Below, one piece after another: positions 32,786-41,395 of a stretch of DNA of 64,000 nt. Each line of letters starts with the position of its first letter. Positions within the stretch are counted from its first letter, which is position 1. The translations under genes and the position numbers were made by a program. The notes under the pieces were generated by a model that saw nothing but the letters and a program-made list of their open reading frames with translations, was not told where the DNA came from and did not search any database. The DNA lies in assembly GCA_005879315.1 (NCBI GenBank), contig VBLC01000040.1:113037-177036 (forward strand), given 5' to 3'. Origin of the DNA: Deltaproteobacteria bacterium (GTDB lineage Bacteria; Myxococcota; Myxococcia; Myxococcales; 40CM-4-68-19).

Positions 32786-34941
32786 CAGTGAGTGCAGTTG
32801 CCGCCGCTCGGGTTGCTCGAGTTCACGCCGACGCAGGCCGCCCGCCGCGGCAGCGTCGCGACGGTCTTGTCGTAGCGCGACGGCAGCTTGCCGGTCCCGG
32901 ACTGCGCCTTGACGTACGCCGCCAGCGCCTCCCAGACCTTGACCTCGGTGCAGCGCCCCTGGCTGTCGCAAGCGGGATCGCTGGAGGCGCGATGCAGGAT
33001 CGTCGAGCTCGCGATCGCCGTCGGCGTCGCGCCGGAGATCGGAAGGCCAGTGACCGCATCTTTGAGGTGCACGCCGGCGGTGGCGGCGAAGGTCGCCATG
33101 TAAAGACTCGCCGCCACGCGCACGAGCGTGAGCGGCCCCGCGGGGGCAGCTGCACCGGGCACCCAGCCACTGGTGCTGACGTCGAAGACGACGTCGTAGT
33201 TGCCGTCGTAATTACCAGCGGCGAGGTCGGCCGACCTCAGCTTGGAGATCTTCGTGACGCGGCCGTTGTTCATGTCGAGCGCATCGCCGTTGGGATTGAA
33301 GGCGGGACGGCTCGTGTCGTACTCGAACTTGAAGCCGGCCGGCACGACGTAGAAGTCGTCGTGGCCCGCGTAGGCAAAACCGGCCGTCGTCTCGAACACC
33401 GCCTTCATCTCCGCGAGATAGATGCCGACCAGGCAGAGCGGATACCCCGGCGTGCCGGCGGATGGACCGCTCGTGGCCGGCGTTGCGCCGAGCGGAACGG
33501 CGCGGAAGACGTCGCCGAAAGCGAGCGTGCCCGACTTCGCCTTCTCGATCTTCGAGACGCGCAACACGCCCGACGCCTCGAGGGCCGCATCGACGCCGCC
33601 TGGCCTCAGCTTCGAGACCGCCGCGAGCTGCGCGTCGGCCGAGAGGTCGAGCAACGACGTCTCCATGACCCTGCCGGTATTGTCGACGTCGAAGTCGAGC
33701 CCGCCCAGCGAGTAATTGTAGAGCGCGCCGGGGATGTCGGGGTTGGGCGGAGGCGGGATCGTCAGCCCGAGCGCCTCGACCAGCGTGAACTGCAGGAAGG
33801 AGGGCGTGCTGCTGCCTGCCGCCGGCGTCTCCAGGCCGCCGATCACCTTCGCGACGAAGGCATTGACGCTTGCGTCGGAGGCCACGATGGTGTCGTCGAC
33901 CTTGATCAGCTGGGATGCGGAAGGATCGACGCTAACGTTGCCGCTGCCGTCGACGGTCAGGGAGATGCGGCCGACGTTGTCACCGTAGCGGCCGGCCTGC
34001 TGGACGAAGACCTTCTTGCCGCTGCGCAGATTGGTGACGCTCGCGCTCGCCTCCGTATGCGAGTGGCCGCTGACGATGACGTCGATGCCGGAGACGTTCT
34101 GCGCGATGAGGTAATCCTCGCTGCTCGCGAGGTTGTTCGGGTCGAGCCCCCCGTGGCTGAGCGCCACCACCACCTGCGCGCCCATGTCGCGGTGCAGCTG
34201 ATCGACCACCGGCTGGATGTCGTCGAAGATCTGCGAGAGGGCGGCGAGGCGATTGCTGTCGCTCTGGCCGTAGGCGACGGAGAAGTGGGTGGGCGCCTTG
34301 AGCGGCGCGACTGCCGCAGCGTCGGCGCCCATGATCCCGACGAAGCCGATCCGGAGCCCGTTCGAGGTGGTCAGGACGAGCCCGCGGCGAATCGGCGCGC
34401 TGGGATTCGTGCCGAAGTCGTCGTAGAGCGCGGCGAGCGCGCTGTCGTCGCCGGCGGCAGTCGCGCCGCCGAAGACGATGTTGCTCGCCACGATCGCGGG
34501 CAGGCCCTCGTTGCTCGCCTTGGCGGTGGCGATGATGGCGGCGAGCGCACCGGGGCCGTAATCGAACTCGTGGTTGCCCAGCGTGGTGACGTCGTAGCCG
34601 AGCATCTTCATCAGCCGGTAGTCGGGCGAGGCGCTGAGGGCGGCCACCTGCGTGAGCGTGCCCATCATGTTGTCGCCGGCCGAGACGGTGAGATGGGCGG
34701 CGCCGGCGGCCTTGGCGGCGTCCCGCTCGCTCTTGAGCACGGCCAAGCGGCGCGCGATGCCGCCCTTGATCGACCCCGTCCCCGCGGTGATCGGAGGCGG
34801 CAGATCGTCCTGCTCGGGGCCGGCGCCGAGCAAGTGCGAGTGTTCGTCGTTGGTATGGAGGATCACCAGCTTGCGCGGACCGGGGCTGGTGTTGCCGCAG
34901 GCGAGAGCGAGCGCGCACAGAGCATAGAGGAGCCGTCGCAT
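32785..34941 (-). CDS. 5'-nucleotidase/2',3'-cyclic phosphodiesterase family lipoprotein
   Basis: A 718-residue cell-surface nucleotidase. The signal MRRLLYALCALALACGN has a lipobox Cys. The metallophosphoesterase domain shows ILHTNDEHSH, SAGDNMMGT, TLGNHEFDYG, VALSHGGLD and SGHSHTE in order. The C-terminal substrate-binding 5'-nucleotidase domain follows from about residue 330. Such enzymes release phosphate and nucleosides from external nucleotides. It sits between the DUF1684 gene and the HEAT/cyclophilin gene on the minus strand and is coupled to the latter by a TGATG overlap. Confidence 0.9.
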   Translation of the reverse strand: MRRLLYALCALALACGNTSPGPRKLVILHTNDEHSHLLGAGPEQDDLPPPITAGTGSIKGGIARRLAVLKSERDAAKAAGAAHLTVSAGDNMMGTLTQVAALSASPDYRLMKMLGYDVTTLGNHEFDYGPGALAAIIATAKASNEGLPAIVASNIVFGGATAAGDDSALAALYDDFGTNPSAPIRRGLVLTTSNGLRIGFVGIMGADAAAVAPLKAPTHFSVAYGQSDSNRLAALSQIFDDIQPVVDQLHRDMGAQVVVALSHGGLDPNNLASSEDYLIAQNVSGIDVIVSGHSHTEASASVTNLRSGKKVFVQQAGRYGDNVGRISLTVDGSGNVSVDPSASQLIKVDDTIVASDASVNAFVAKVIGGLETPAAGSSTPSFLQFTLVEALGLTIPPPPNPDIPGALYNYSLGGLDFDVDNTGRVMETSLLDLSADAQLAAVSKLRPGGVDAALEASGVLRVSKIEKAKSGTLAFGDVFRAVPLGATPATSGPSAGTPGYPLCLVGIYLAEMKAVFETTAGFAYAGHDDFYVVPAGFKFEYDTSRPAFNPNGDALDMNNGRVTKISKLRSADLAAGNYDGNYDVVFDVSTSGWVPGAAAPAGPLTLVRVAASLYMATFAATAGVHLKDAVTGLPISGATPTAIASSTILHRASSDPACDSQGRCTEVKVWEALAAYVKAQSGTGKLPSRYDKTVATLPRRAACVGVNSSNPSGGNCTH

Positions 34942-35003
34942 AGGTCGGATTCCTTGCCGGAAGGAACGCGCAGCTTATGCCAGGCGGACGCGCCGCTCCA
35001 AGC

Positions 35004-35822
35004 TCAATGCGGATCGCGCTCGCCTGCTCGCACGGCAACGGGCAGCACGTTCTCACGCGGCGGGATGGGGCAATTGTAGAGCGGCGAGAAGGCGCAGGTC
35101 GGGTTGTAGGCACGGTTGAAATCGAGGGCGTACCGGTCGCCGCCCAGAGAGACCGCGTCGACGTAGCGGCCGACCGGATAGCTCTCGCGGCCGGTGGTGG
35201 CATCGCGGAAGAAGATCGACACCTCGTGCTCGTCCACGCCCGGCTCGAGCAGCCGGAGGGCGCTGAGGAACATCTGCTCTCCCTGGAGCACGAACTGGAG
35301 CTTCCCCAGATGAAGCGCGCGGCGCCGGTTGCCGCGGGTGGAGAGGATGATCTCCTCGCGCGGCGGGCCGTCGTGCACGAGGCGCGCCTCGACCCGGAAG
35401 GCGGGATCCGGGTCGAACCAGACCGGAAAGGGTCCCGTCTCGAGACGCGGGCTCCGCGGGTCGAGCACGACGACGGCCGGGAAGTTCTGGTGCGAGAGCC
35501 GCAGCACATAGCGGCCCAGCTCGATCCGCGCCTTGCCCGGCTCGAGGCGCTCCACCTTGCCGCCCCTCTCGACCTCGAAGTGATCGGCGAAGGCGCGCAC
35601 CGTCGCGGCGCGCGGCTCGACTCCCTCGAGCTGCACGTCGCTCTCCTTGGCGCTGCCGAAGACGAGTGGTTTCGCGCCGGCGAATTCGTGGCGCGCCACC
35701 GCGGCCAGAGGGCTGCTGCGCCCGTCGCGAAATTCGACGGCGGTGCGCTCGCGCTCCTTGAGCAGCTCGGCGAGGTTCACCGGCCCAGGCCCTCCCGCCG
35801 CGAGGATCAGCAGCGCGATCAC
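35004..35822 (-). CDS. DUF1684 protein
   Basis: A 272-residue protein of the DUF1684 family, whose function is unknown. The conserved C-terminal motif YNPTCAFSPLYNCPIPPREN, followed by LPVAVRAGE, identifies it. Earlier matches are AVVVLDPRSPR and the beta-rich middle. The ATG at 35822 comes 1 nt after the FecR-like gene's stop, and MIALLILAAGG may be a short export signal. No catalytic residues are known for the family. Confidence 0.85.
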   Translation of the reverse strand: MIALLILAAGGPGPVNLAELLKERERTAVEFRDGRSSPLAAVARHEFAGAKPLVFGSAKESDVQLEGVEPRAATVRAFADHFEVERGGKVERLEPGKARIELGRYVLRLSHQNFPAVVVLDPRSPRLETGPFPVWFDPDPAFRVEARLVHDGPPREEIILSTRGNRRRALHLGKLQFVLQGEQMFLSALRLLEPGVDEHEVSIFFRDATTGRESYPVGRYVDAVSLGGDRYALDFNRAYNPTCAFSPLYNCPIPPRENVLPVAVRAGERDPH

Positions 35823-35823
35823 C

Positions 35824-36462
35824 TTATCTCTTCTTGCGGCGCTGGTGCTGCCGCTCCAGGCCTTCCTTCACGGGGCGGGAGCGCACCCACTTCATGAACT
35901 TGTGCTCGCTCTCGGCGTTGACCTCGAAGGCGCGAGGCGGCGCGGCCCGGTCGCGGGCGAAATGCAGCTCCTGATTCGGCTCGACCCGGTGGGTCCAGGA
36001 GCCATCGTGCGCCTTGACCTCGACTGCGCCCTCGTAGACGCGGACCAGATCTTGCTGCCCCGGGGCGACCTCGACGCGGAATTCGGTGCCGCGCACGCCG
36101 GCGACGCCGTTCTCGGTCTCGATGTGGAAGGTCTCCGCGCTGATGAGCTTGTGCACCTTGGTCCAGAGGTTGCCGAGGAAGAGCTTGGCGCTGAAGGCCT
36201 TGCCCGGCTCGACCTGGCCGAGCGACATGCGCGTGCTCTCGCCCAGGCGGATGACGGAGCCGGAGGGCATGCTGATCTCCGCGCGCGCGCCGGGCTGGGT
36301 GACGACCGTGTCGCCCTGGTGCAGAGAGTCGCCCTCGGCGAGCGGACCGGCGGGGCCGCCGGAGGCGAGCGTGACGGTGACGATGCCCTCGACCAGCGTG
36401 GCGTGCATGGGCGCCTCGTCGGTGGGAGCGGAGAGCAGCGCGGCCACAAGCAGTGCGATCAT
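35824..36462 (-). CDS. FecR-domain protein
   Basis: A 212-residue exported protein with a FecR-like beta domain: GDSLHQGDTVVTQPGARAEI, SGSVIRLGESTRMSL and FHIETENGVAGVRGTEFRVE, then EGAVEVKA. Here it is a stand-alone secreted domain rather than the usual membrane-bound signal transducer, as the N-terminus (MIALLVAALLSA) is a short signal peptide and no sigma gene is adjacent. The C-terminus is very basic (ERQHQRRKKR). It sits 2 nt from the DUF1684 gene and shares its operon. Confidence 0.85.
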   Translation of the reverse strand: MIALLVAALLSAPTDEAPMHATLVEGIVTVTLASGGPAGPLAEGDSLHQGDTVVTQPGARAEISMPSGSVIRLGESTRMSLGQVEPGKAFSAKLFLGNLWTKVHKLISAETFHIETENGVAGVRGTEFRVEVAPGQQDLVRVYEGAVEVKAHDGSWTHRVEPNQELHFARDRAAPPRAFEVNAESEHKFMKWVRSRPVKEGLERQHQRRKKR

Positions 36463-36474
36463 TTCATTCCTCCC

Positions 36475-37314
36475 TCAGAGTGAACACGGATCGACGCGCT
36501 CCGGTGAAATGGCCGCGAGCGCTGCGATGTGATCCGGTGTGGTCCCGCAGCAGCCGCCGACGATGGTCGCGCCGGCCTCGAGCCAACGCGCGGCGCGGAT
36601 AGCGTACTGCGGCGGCTCGAGCATTGGCGAGACAGGCCAGCCGGCGGCGGGGTCGACCTCGCCCATGTGCGCATAGGCGCCGAAGGGCAGACCAGAGCCG
36701 CGGGCCAAGTCGAGCGCTAGATCGACGCCTTCGCAAGGGATGCAGTTGAGCAGCGCCGCTCTCGCGCCTCTCTCGCGCGCAGCGAGAAAGAAAACGCGCA
36801 GGTCGTCTCCGCTCTTCATCCGGCCGTCGGGCATCGCCATCGCCGCGACCCAGACTGGAAGGCCCGTGGCGGCTGCGGCTTCGACAGCGGCCAGGCCCTC
36901 GTCCGCGGCCGCCACGGTCTCGACGAGAAGGAGATCGCATCCCGCCGCGGCGAGCGCGCGCGCCATCTCCGAATGCTCGCGCCGCGCGACGTCCGGCGGC
37001 GGCCGCAGCTCGGGCAAATAGCAGTCGGCGACGGGCGCCAACGACCCCGCGACGGCGCGCGCTCCACTCTCTTTGGCGATGCGCACCGCCAGCTCCGTCA
37101 GCTCGCGCCAGCGCGGGCCGGCCATGCGCGGGTTGGTGCGGAAGGTGTCTGCGGTGATCACCTGCGCGCCCGCCTTCAGGTAGTCGCGATGGATCTCGCG
37201 CAGCGTCCGTACGCCCTTTTCGTCGAGCAGCGCCGCGGCGGAGAACAGTGTCGTTCGCGTCTCGACGCCGCGGCGGCCGAGCTCCGTCCCGGTGGCGCCA
37301 TCCAGCACGATCAC
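36475..37314 (-). CDS. Homocysteine S-methyltransferase-family protein
   Basis: A 279-residue zinc enzyme that transfers a methyl group to homocysteine or a related thiol. The N-terminal [13 protein letters not shown] and [12 protein letters not shown] are typical. The zinc ligands are Cys in the mid-protein LNCIPCEG and the paired Cys in [13 protein letters not shown]. The GTG at 37314 is chosen for giving the standard N-terminus and having GGAG just upstream; longer frames to 37581 run antisense through the peroxiredoxin gene. It begins a minus-strand run of six genes and is divergent from the selenoperoxiredoxin, 39 bp away. Confidence 0.85.
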   Translation of the reverse strand: MIVLDGATGTELGRRGVETRTTLFSAAALLDEKGVRTLREIHRDYLKAGAQVITADTFRTNPRMAGPRWRELTELAVRIAKESGARAVAGSLAPVADCYLPELRPPPDVARREHSEMARALAAAGCDLLLVETVAAADEGLAAVEAAAATGLPVWVAAMAMPDGRMKSGDDLRVFFLAARERGARAALLNCIPCEGVDLALDLARGSGLPFGAYAHMGEVDPAAGWPVSPMLEPPQYAIRAARWLEAGATIVGGCCGTTPDHIAALAAISPERVDPCSL

Positions 37315-37353
37315 CGCTGGAAACTCCGCCCGCCATCTGCTAGCGAGAGGAGC

Positions 37354-37797
37354 ATGCCACTGCTCAACGTCGGCGATCCGGCGCCAGACTTCACCCTCAC
37401 CTCGAACGAGGGCAAGACGGTGAAGCTCAGCGACCTGCGCGGCAAGAACGTCGTCATCTGGTTCTTTCCCAAAGCGGACACACCCGGTTGAACCCTGCAG
37501 GGCTGCGGGCTCCGGGATCGAGCCCGTGATCTGACCGCGAAGAATGCCGCCATCCTGGGCATCAGCTTCGACACCGTACAAGAGAACAGGGCCTTCGCCG
37601 AGAAGTTCAAGTTCCCCTACCCGCTCCTCTGCGACACCAGCCGCACGGTGGGGACGCAGTACGGCGCGGCCGATCCCGGCGAGACCAAGAACGCCCGGCG
37701 CATCGCCTACATCATCGGGCCCGAGGGCAAGGTGAGGAACGTTTTTCCCAAAGCGAACACCGCGACGTTCGCCGCCGACGTTCTCGCTCTGCTGTAG
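37354..37797 (+). CDS. bcp: Bcp/PrxQ-type selenoperoxiredoxin (in-frame UGA at the peroxidatic site, residue 46)
   Basis: Thiol (here selenol) peroxidase of 147 residues. The ATG at 37354 with AGGAG just upstream starts [20 protein letters not shown], then [17 protein letters not shown] at 37489-37491 follows; the frame goes on [14 protein letters not shown] and ends in a normal PrxQ C-terminus at the TAG at 37795. In E. coli Bcp the peroxidatic Cys is residue 46 and the resolving Cys 51; here the UGA is codon 46 and Cys51 is kept. Selenocysteine peroxiredoxins are an established selenoprotein family. A SECIS-like hairpin follows the UGA. A plain nonsense mutation is the alternative and much less likely. 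Confidence 0.88.
37506..37526 (+). promoter_or_regulatory. SECIS-like hairpin of the peroxiredoxin gene
   Basis: Stem CGGGCUC/GAGCCCG, 7 perfect base pairs with two further wobble pairs possible, closing a 7-nt loop CGGGAUC. The loop begins 22 nt after the UGA, exactly as in the rhodanese gene. The codons forming the hairpin (GAT, CGA, CGT, GAT) break the strong GC-ending codon preference of the neighbours, as if RNA structure were being kept. Confidence 0.75.
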
Positions 37798-37871
37798 TTC
37801 AACCGCGAACGGCTCCGGCCCGCTCCGCTGCCTGCGGCTTTTCCCAGCAGGCGTGAATACCTTCGCCTGGC

Positions 37872-39182
37872 ATGGGGCGGGGGCAGCTGATCGACGCGGT
37901 CCGGGAGGCCGCGGGTTATCTCGGGGGTTCCCGCGCCGATTTCGATCCGCTGGTGGAGCAGGCGCACCGGGCGCATTTCGTGCTGCTCGGCGAGGCCACG
38001 CACGGGAGCCACGAGCTCTATCGCGAGCGGGCGCGCATCACCCAGCGGCTCATTTCCGAGCTGGGGTTCAACGGCGTCGTCATCGAGGCCGACTGGCCCG
38101 ACGCCGACCGCGCCAACCGCTGGGCGCAGGGCCGCTCCGACGACGGCGATGCGGCCGAAGCGCTGAGCGGGTTTCGCCGTTTCCCCACCTGGATGTGGCG
38201 CAACACGGTCGCCGTCGATTTCCTCGGCTGGCTGCGCGCGCACAACGAGAATTCGCGGTCGGCGCCCGTCCTCTTCCACGGGATGGATCTCTACTCGCTC
38301 TACGCTTCGATCGACGCCGTTCTCGCCTATCTCGACAAGCGGGATCCGGAAGCAGCCGCGCGGGCCCGAAGGCGCTACAGCTGCTTCGAGACGCGCGACG
38401 AGGATGGGCAAGGTTATGGCCGCGCTACCCGCCTCGGACTCTCCCGCTCCTGCGAGAACGAAGCCCTCCAGCAGCTGCTCGAGCTGCAGAAGCGCGGGGC
38501 CGGATCGCTCGATCCCGAGATCTTCTCGGCCGAGCAGAACGCCCGCGTGGCGCGAAACGCCGAGGCCTACTATCGCGCCATGTTCGGCTCGCAGATCTCC
38601 ACCTGGAACCTGCGCGACCGGCACATGACCGAAACGCTCGAGGCCGTCCACCAGCATCTGATGGCGCGCGACGGGTACGCGCGCATCGCCGTCTGGGCGC
38701 ACAACTCGCATCTCGGCGACGCTCGCGCCACGCAGATGGGCTGGGAGGGAGAGCTGAACGTCGGCCAGCTGCTCCGCGAGAAGCACGGCGACGCCGCGCT
38801 GCTCGTCGGCTTCAGCACTTACGACGGCACGGTGACCGCGGCCGACGACTGGGGCGGAGCGGCCCAGCGCATGCGGGTGCAGCCGGCGCTGCCCGAGAGC
38901 ATCGAGGCGCTCTTCCACGAGGTGGGCCTGCCGCGCTTCCTCTTGCCCCTGCGCGGCGCCGGCGAGGCGCTCGCGGAGCTGCACGAGCCGATGCTCGAGC
39001 GCGCCATCGGCGTCGTCTATCGGCCGCGCACCGAGCGCTACTCGCATTATTTCGAGGCGCGCCTGCTCTTGCAGTTCGACATGATGGTCCACATCGATCG
39101 CACCCGCGCCGTCGAGCCGCTCGAACGGACCGCGACCTGGCGCGAGCCGGAGCCACCGGAAACCTATCCGTCCGCTTTGTGA
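37872..39182 (+). CDS. Erythromycin esterase-family hydrolase
   Basis: A 436-residue protein of the erythromycin-esterase/EreA-like superfamily. The key motifs are LLGEATHGSHELY (catalytic His and metal-site region), VVIEADWPDA, FHGMDLYSL, WAHNSHLGDAR and a late His-containing segment. Many members have no tie to macrolides and their natural substrates are unknown, so resistance should not be assumed. The ATG at 37872 is the first in frame. The stop overlaps the ribokinase-like gene's GTG by 4 nt. Confidence 0.87.
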   Translation: MGRGQLIDAVREAAGYLGGSRADFDPLVEQAHRAHFVLLGEATHGSHELYRERARITQRLISELGFNGVVIEADWPDADRANRWAQGRSDDGDAAEALSGFRRFPTWMWRNTVAVDFLGWLRAHNENSRSAPVLFHGMDLYSLYASIDAVLAYLDKRDPEAAARARRRYSCFETRDEDGQGYGRATRLGLSRSCENEALQQLLELQKRGAGSLDPEIFSAEQNARVARNAEAYYRAMFGSQISTWNLRDRHMTETLEAVHQHLMARDGYARIAVWAHNSHLGDARATQMGWEGELNVGQLLREKHGDAALLVGFSTYDGTVTAADDWGGAAQRMRVQPALPESIEALFHEVGLPRFLLPLRGAGEALAELHEPMLERAIGVVYRPRTERYSHYFEARLLLQFDMMVHIDRTRAVEPLERTATWREPEPPETYPSAL

Positions 39183-40105
39183 CCCCTGTGTACGACGTCG
39201 TCGTCGTCGGCAAGGCGAACATCGATTACGTCGCCCGCGGGCCGCGGCTGCCTGCGCCTGGCGAAGGTCTGACCGGCGACGCCTTCCAGGAAGCCGCCGG
39301 CGGCAAGGGCGCGAACCAGGCGGTCGGCGCGGCGCGGCTGGGCGCGCGCGTGGCGATCGTCGGTCGCGTCGGCGGCGATGCGCGCGGCGATGCCGTGGTT
39401 CGCGCGCTGCAGTCCGAGGGAGTCGACGTCCGCCACCTCTCCCGCGATCGCGAGACGCCGACCGGGGTTGCGCTCTGTCAGGTGGACGAGCTGGGCAGAA
39501 AGCAGATCCTCTCCTCGATGGGGGCCAACGCGCGGCTCTCCGCTGCCTGCGTCCGCGACGCTGCCGAGGTGTTCCGCGGCGCCCGAGTCGTGCTGACGCA
39601 GCTGGGAATTCCTCGCGATGCTTGTCTCGAAGCGATCCGGCTCGGCCGCTCGGGCGGCGCCAGGATCGTGCTCGACCCCGCTCCCGGACTGCCGCTCGAG
39701 GACGAGCTCCTGGCGCAGATCGACGTCGTGCGCCCCAACGTGCTCGAGGCCCAGGCGCTGACGGGCGTTCGCATCCGCGATCGCCAGACCGCCCGCGAAG
39801 CCGCGCAGCAGCTCTTGCGCCGAGGAGTGAAAGCGGCGGTCGTCCAGGCGGCCAACCTGGGCGATGTGCTCTTGTGGCGGGACGGCGAAGTCTGGCTGCC
39901 CCGCTTCGAGCTCACCCCGATCGACGCCACCGGCGCGGGCGACGCATTCTCCAGCGCGCTCGCCGTCTGCCTCGCCGAAGGGAAGCCGCTGCCCGAGGCG
40001 GGCCGCTTCGCCAGCGCCGCCGCCGCGCTCGCCACGACCGTGCTGGGCGCGCAATCCTCGCTGCCGCGGCGCGCGGCGGTGCTGCAGCTCCTGGCTACTT
40101 CCTGA
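39179..40105 (+). CDS. Ribokinase-family (PfkB) sugar kinase
   Basis: A 308-residue carbohydrate kinase. PfkB signature 1 is EAAGGKGANQAVGAARLG and signature 2, with the catalytic Asp, is IDATGAGDAFSSAL. The order and length match ribokinases, and RPNVLEAQALTG matches the region before the nucleotide site. The GTG at 39179 overlaps the upstream stop (GTGA); another GTG at 39188 is possible. No ribose transporter is nearby, so the sugar substrate is not fixed. Confidence 0.88.
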   Translation: MTPVYDVVVVGKANIDYVARGPRLPAPGEGLTGDAFQEAAGGKGANQAVGAARLGARVAIVGRVGGDARGDAVVRALQSEGVDVRHLSRDRETPTGVALCQVDELGRKQILSSMGANARLSAACVRDAAEVFRGARVVLTQLGIPRDACLEAIRLGRSGGARIVLDPAPGLPLEDELLAQIDVVRPNVLEAQALTGVRIRDRQTAREAAQQLLRRGVKAAVVQAANLGDVLLWRDGEVWLPRFELTPIDATGAGDAFSSALAVCLAEGKPLPEAGRFASAAAALATTVLGAQSSLPRRAAVLQLLATS

Positions 40106-40147
40106 GCGGCCGCGCCATGATCACCGGCGCGCCGAGGCCAGCGGCCA

Positions 40148-41395
40148 TCACGGCCATCGGCCGCTCGCCGCGAGAAGATCGATGCGCGCTTGCCGGGCAG
40201 CGTCTTCCGCCACCAGCGCGGCGGTGTCGGCGTCGCGAGCGCGCCGCTCGGCGTCGACGACCTCGAGGTCGTTGGTGGCGCCCTCGCGGTAGGCGAGGTT
40301 GGACATGGCGAGCGCCTCGTGGGCCAGGCGCGCGGCGCTGCGCGCGGAGGCCACCGATTCGTCGGCGCGTCGCACCGTCTCGAACGCGGTGCGCACGTCG
40401 CTGCGAGCCTGGCGCAGGAGGCCCTCGAGCTGGATCTTCTGCTCCTCGTAGAGCGCGGCGCGCTCGTGCTGCGCGCCGTAGCGGAAGCCCCCGTCGTAGA
40501 GAGGCAGCGTGAGCACGAGTTGGGCCTGCCAGCCGGTCGTCGGCGTGGTGGTGGAGGCGTTCTGATAGAAGGGCTGCAAGACGCCCTGCAAGAGCGGCAG
40601 ATAGTCGGTGTAGCTGTCGCGCAGCACGCGCCGCGCCGCTTCGGCGCGCTCCCTCTGCGCGCGCACGTCGTAGCGCCGCTCCTCGGCGTCGCGCATCGCC
40701 TCCTCTGCGCCGGGCGGAACGGGCAGCGCCACCTGCTCGTCCACCTCGACGGGACCCTCCTCGCCGACCAGCACTCCCAGAGCCTCGCTGGCGCGGGCGA
40801 GGTTGGCGAGCGATGCGGCCAGCTGCGACTCGTCGGTGGCCAGCTCTTGCGCCGAGCGGACTACGTCGAGACGGTTGCCGCTGCCGACCTCGAATCGCGC
40901 GCGGGCGTCCTCGACATGCGAGCGGGCCGCGTCGCGCGCCTGGGTGTTGATGGCGACCAGCCGATGCTGCGCCATCACCGTCAGATACGCGCGCGCTGCG
41001 GCCACGCCGATCGCGCGCCGCGCGTCTTCGTAGGAGAGGCGCGCCACCTCGACCTGGTCGCCGGCGTGCGACCACTGCGCCCAGTGCTGCGGCGCGAGCA
41101 GAGGGACGGTGAGCTGCAGATTCGCGATCACGCTGTCGCGCGGCTGGAGGATGCGGTCGCCCAGCGCTCGCGCCGCGTCGAGCCTCGTGGCGGCGGCATT
41201 GCCGGTGAGCAGCGGCAAGGAGGGCGAGCGCAGCTCGCGCAGGATCGCCTCGGCGCGGGCGATCTCCTGCTGCGCGGTGAGCGAGGCGGTGTTGCGCAGG
41301 AGCGCGCGCCGGACCGCTTCGTCGAGCGACAACTTTTGCTGCGCCGCCGCTGCCGAGGCGAGCAGGGCGAAGGCCAGAGCGTTACGCAGGAGCAT
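40148..41395 (-). CDS. TolC-like outer membrane efflux protein
   Basis: A 415-residue outer-membrane channel of the OEP family, exporting drugs with the RND pump. A signal peptide (MLLRNALAFALLASAAAAQ) is followed by two repeats of long coiled-coil helices with the usual family words (LSLDEAVRRALLRN, LTVPLLAP, AARAYLTVMAQHRLV and, in the second half, LVLTLPLYDGGFRYG, AYREGATNDLEVVDAER). The ATG at 41395 overlaps the RND gene's end by 14 nt. It is the last gene of a three-gene efflux operon. Confidence 0.9.
   Translation of the reverse strand: MLLRNALAFALLASAAAAQQKLSLDEAVRRALLRNTASLTAQQEIARAEAILRELRSPSLPLLTGNAAATRLDAARALGDRILQPRDSVIANLQLTVPLLAPQHWAQWSHAGDQVEVARLSYEDARRAIGVAAARAYLTVMAQHRLVAINTQARDAARSHVEDARARFEVGSGNRLDVVRSAQELATDESQLAASLANLARASEALGVLVGEEGPVEVDEQVALPVPPGAEEAMRDAEERRYDVRAQRERAEAARRVLRDSYTDYLPLLQGVLQPFYQNASTTTPTTGWQAQLVLTLPLYDGGFRYGAQHERAALYEEQKIQLEGLLRQARSDVRTAFETVRRADESVASARSAARLAHEALAMSNLAYREGATNDLEVVDAERRARDADTAALVAEDAARQARIDLLAASGRWP

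Noticed and set aside
37853..39178. Large N-terminal extension of the ribokinase-like gene
   Set aside because: The extension runs in another frame through the erythromycin-esterase gene and has Arg/Ala-rich composition; the kinase domain begins at the GTG at 39179.
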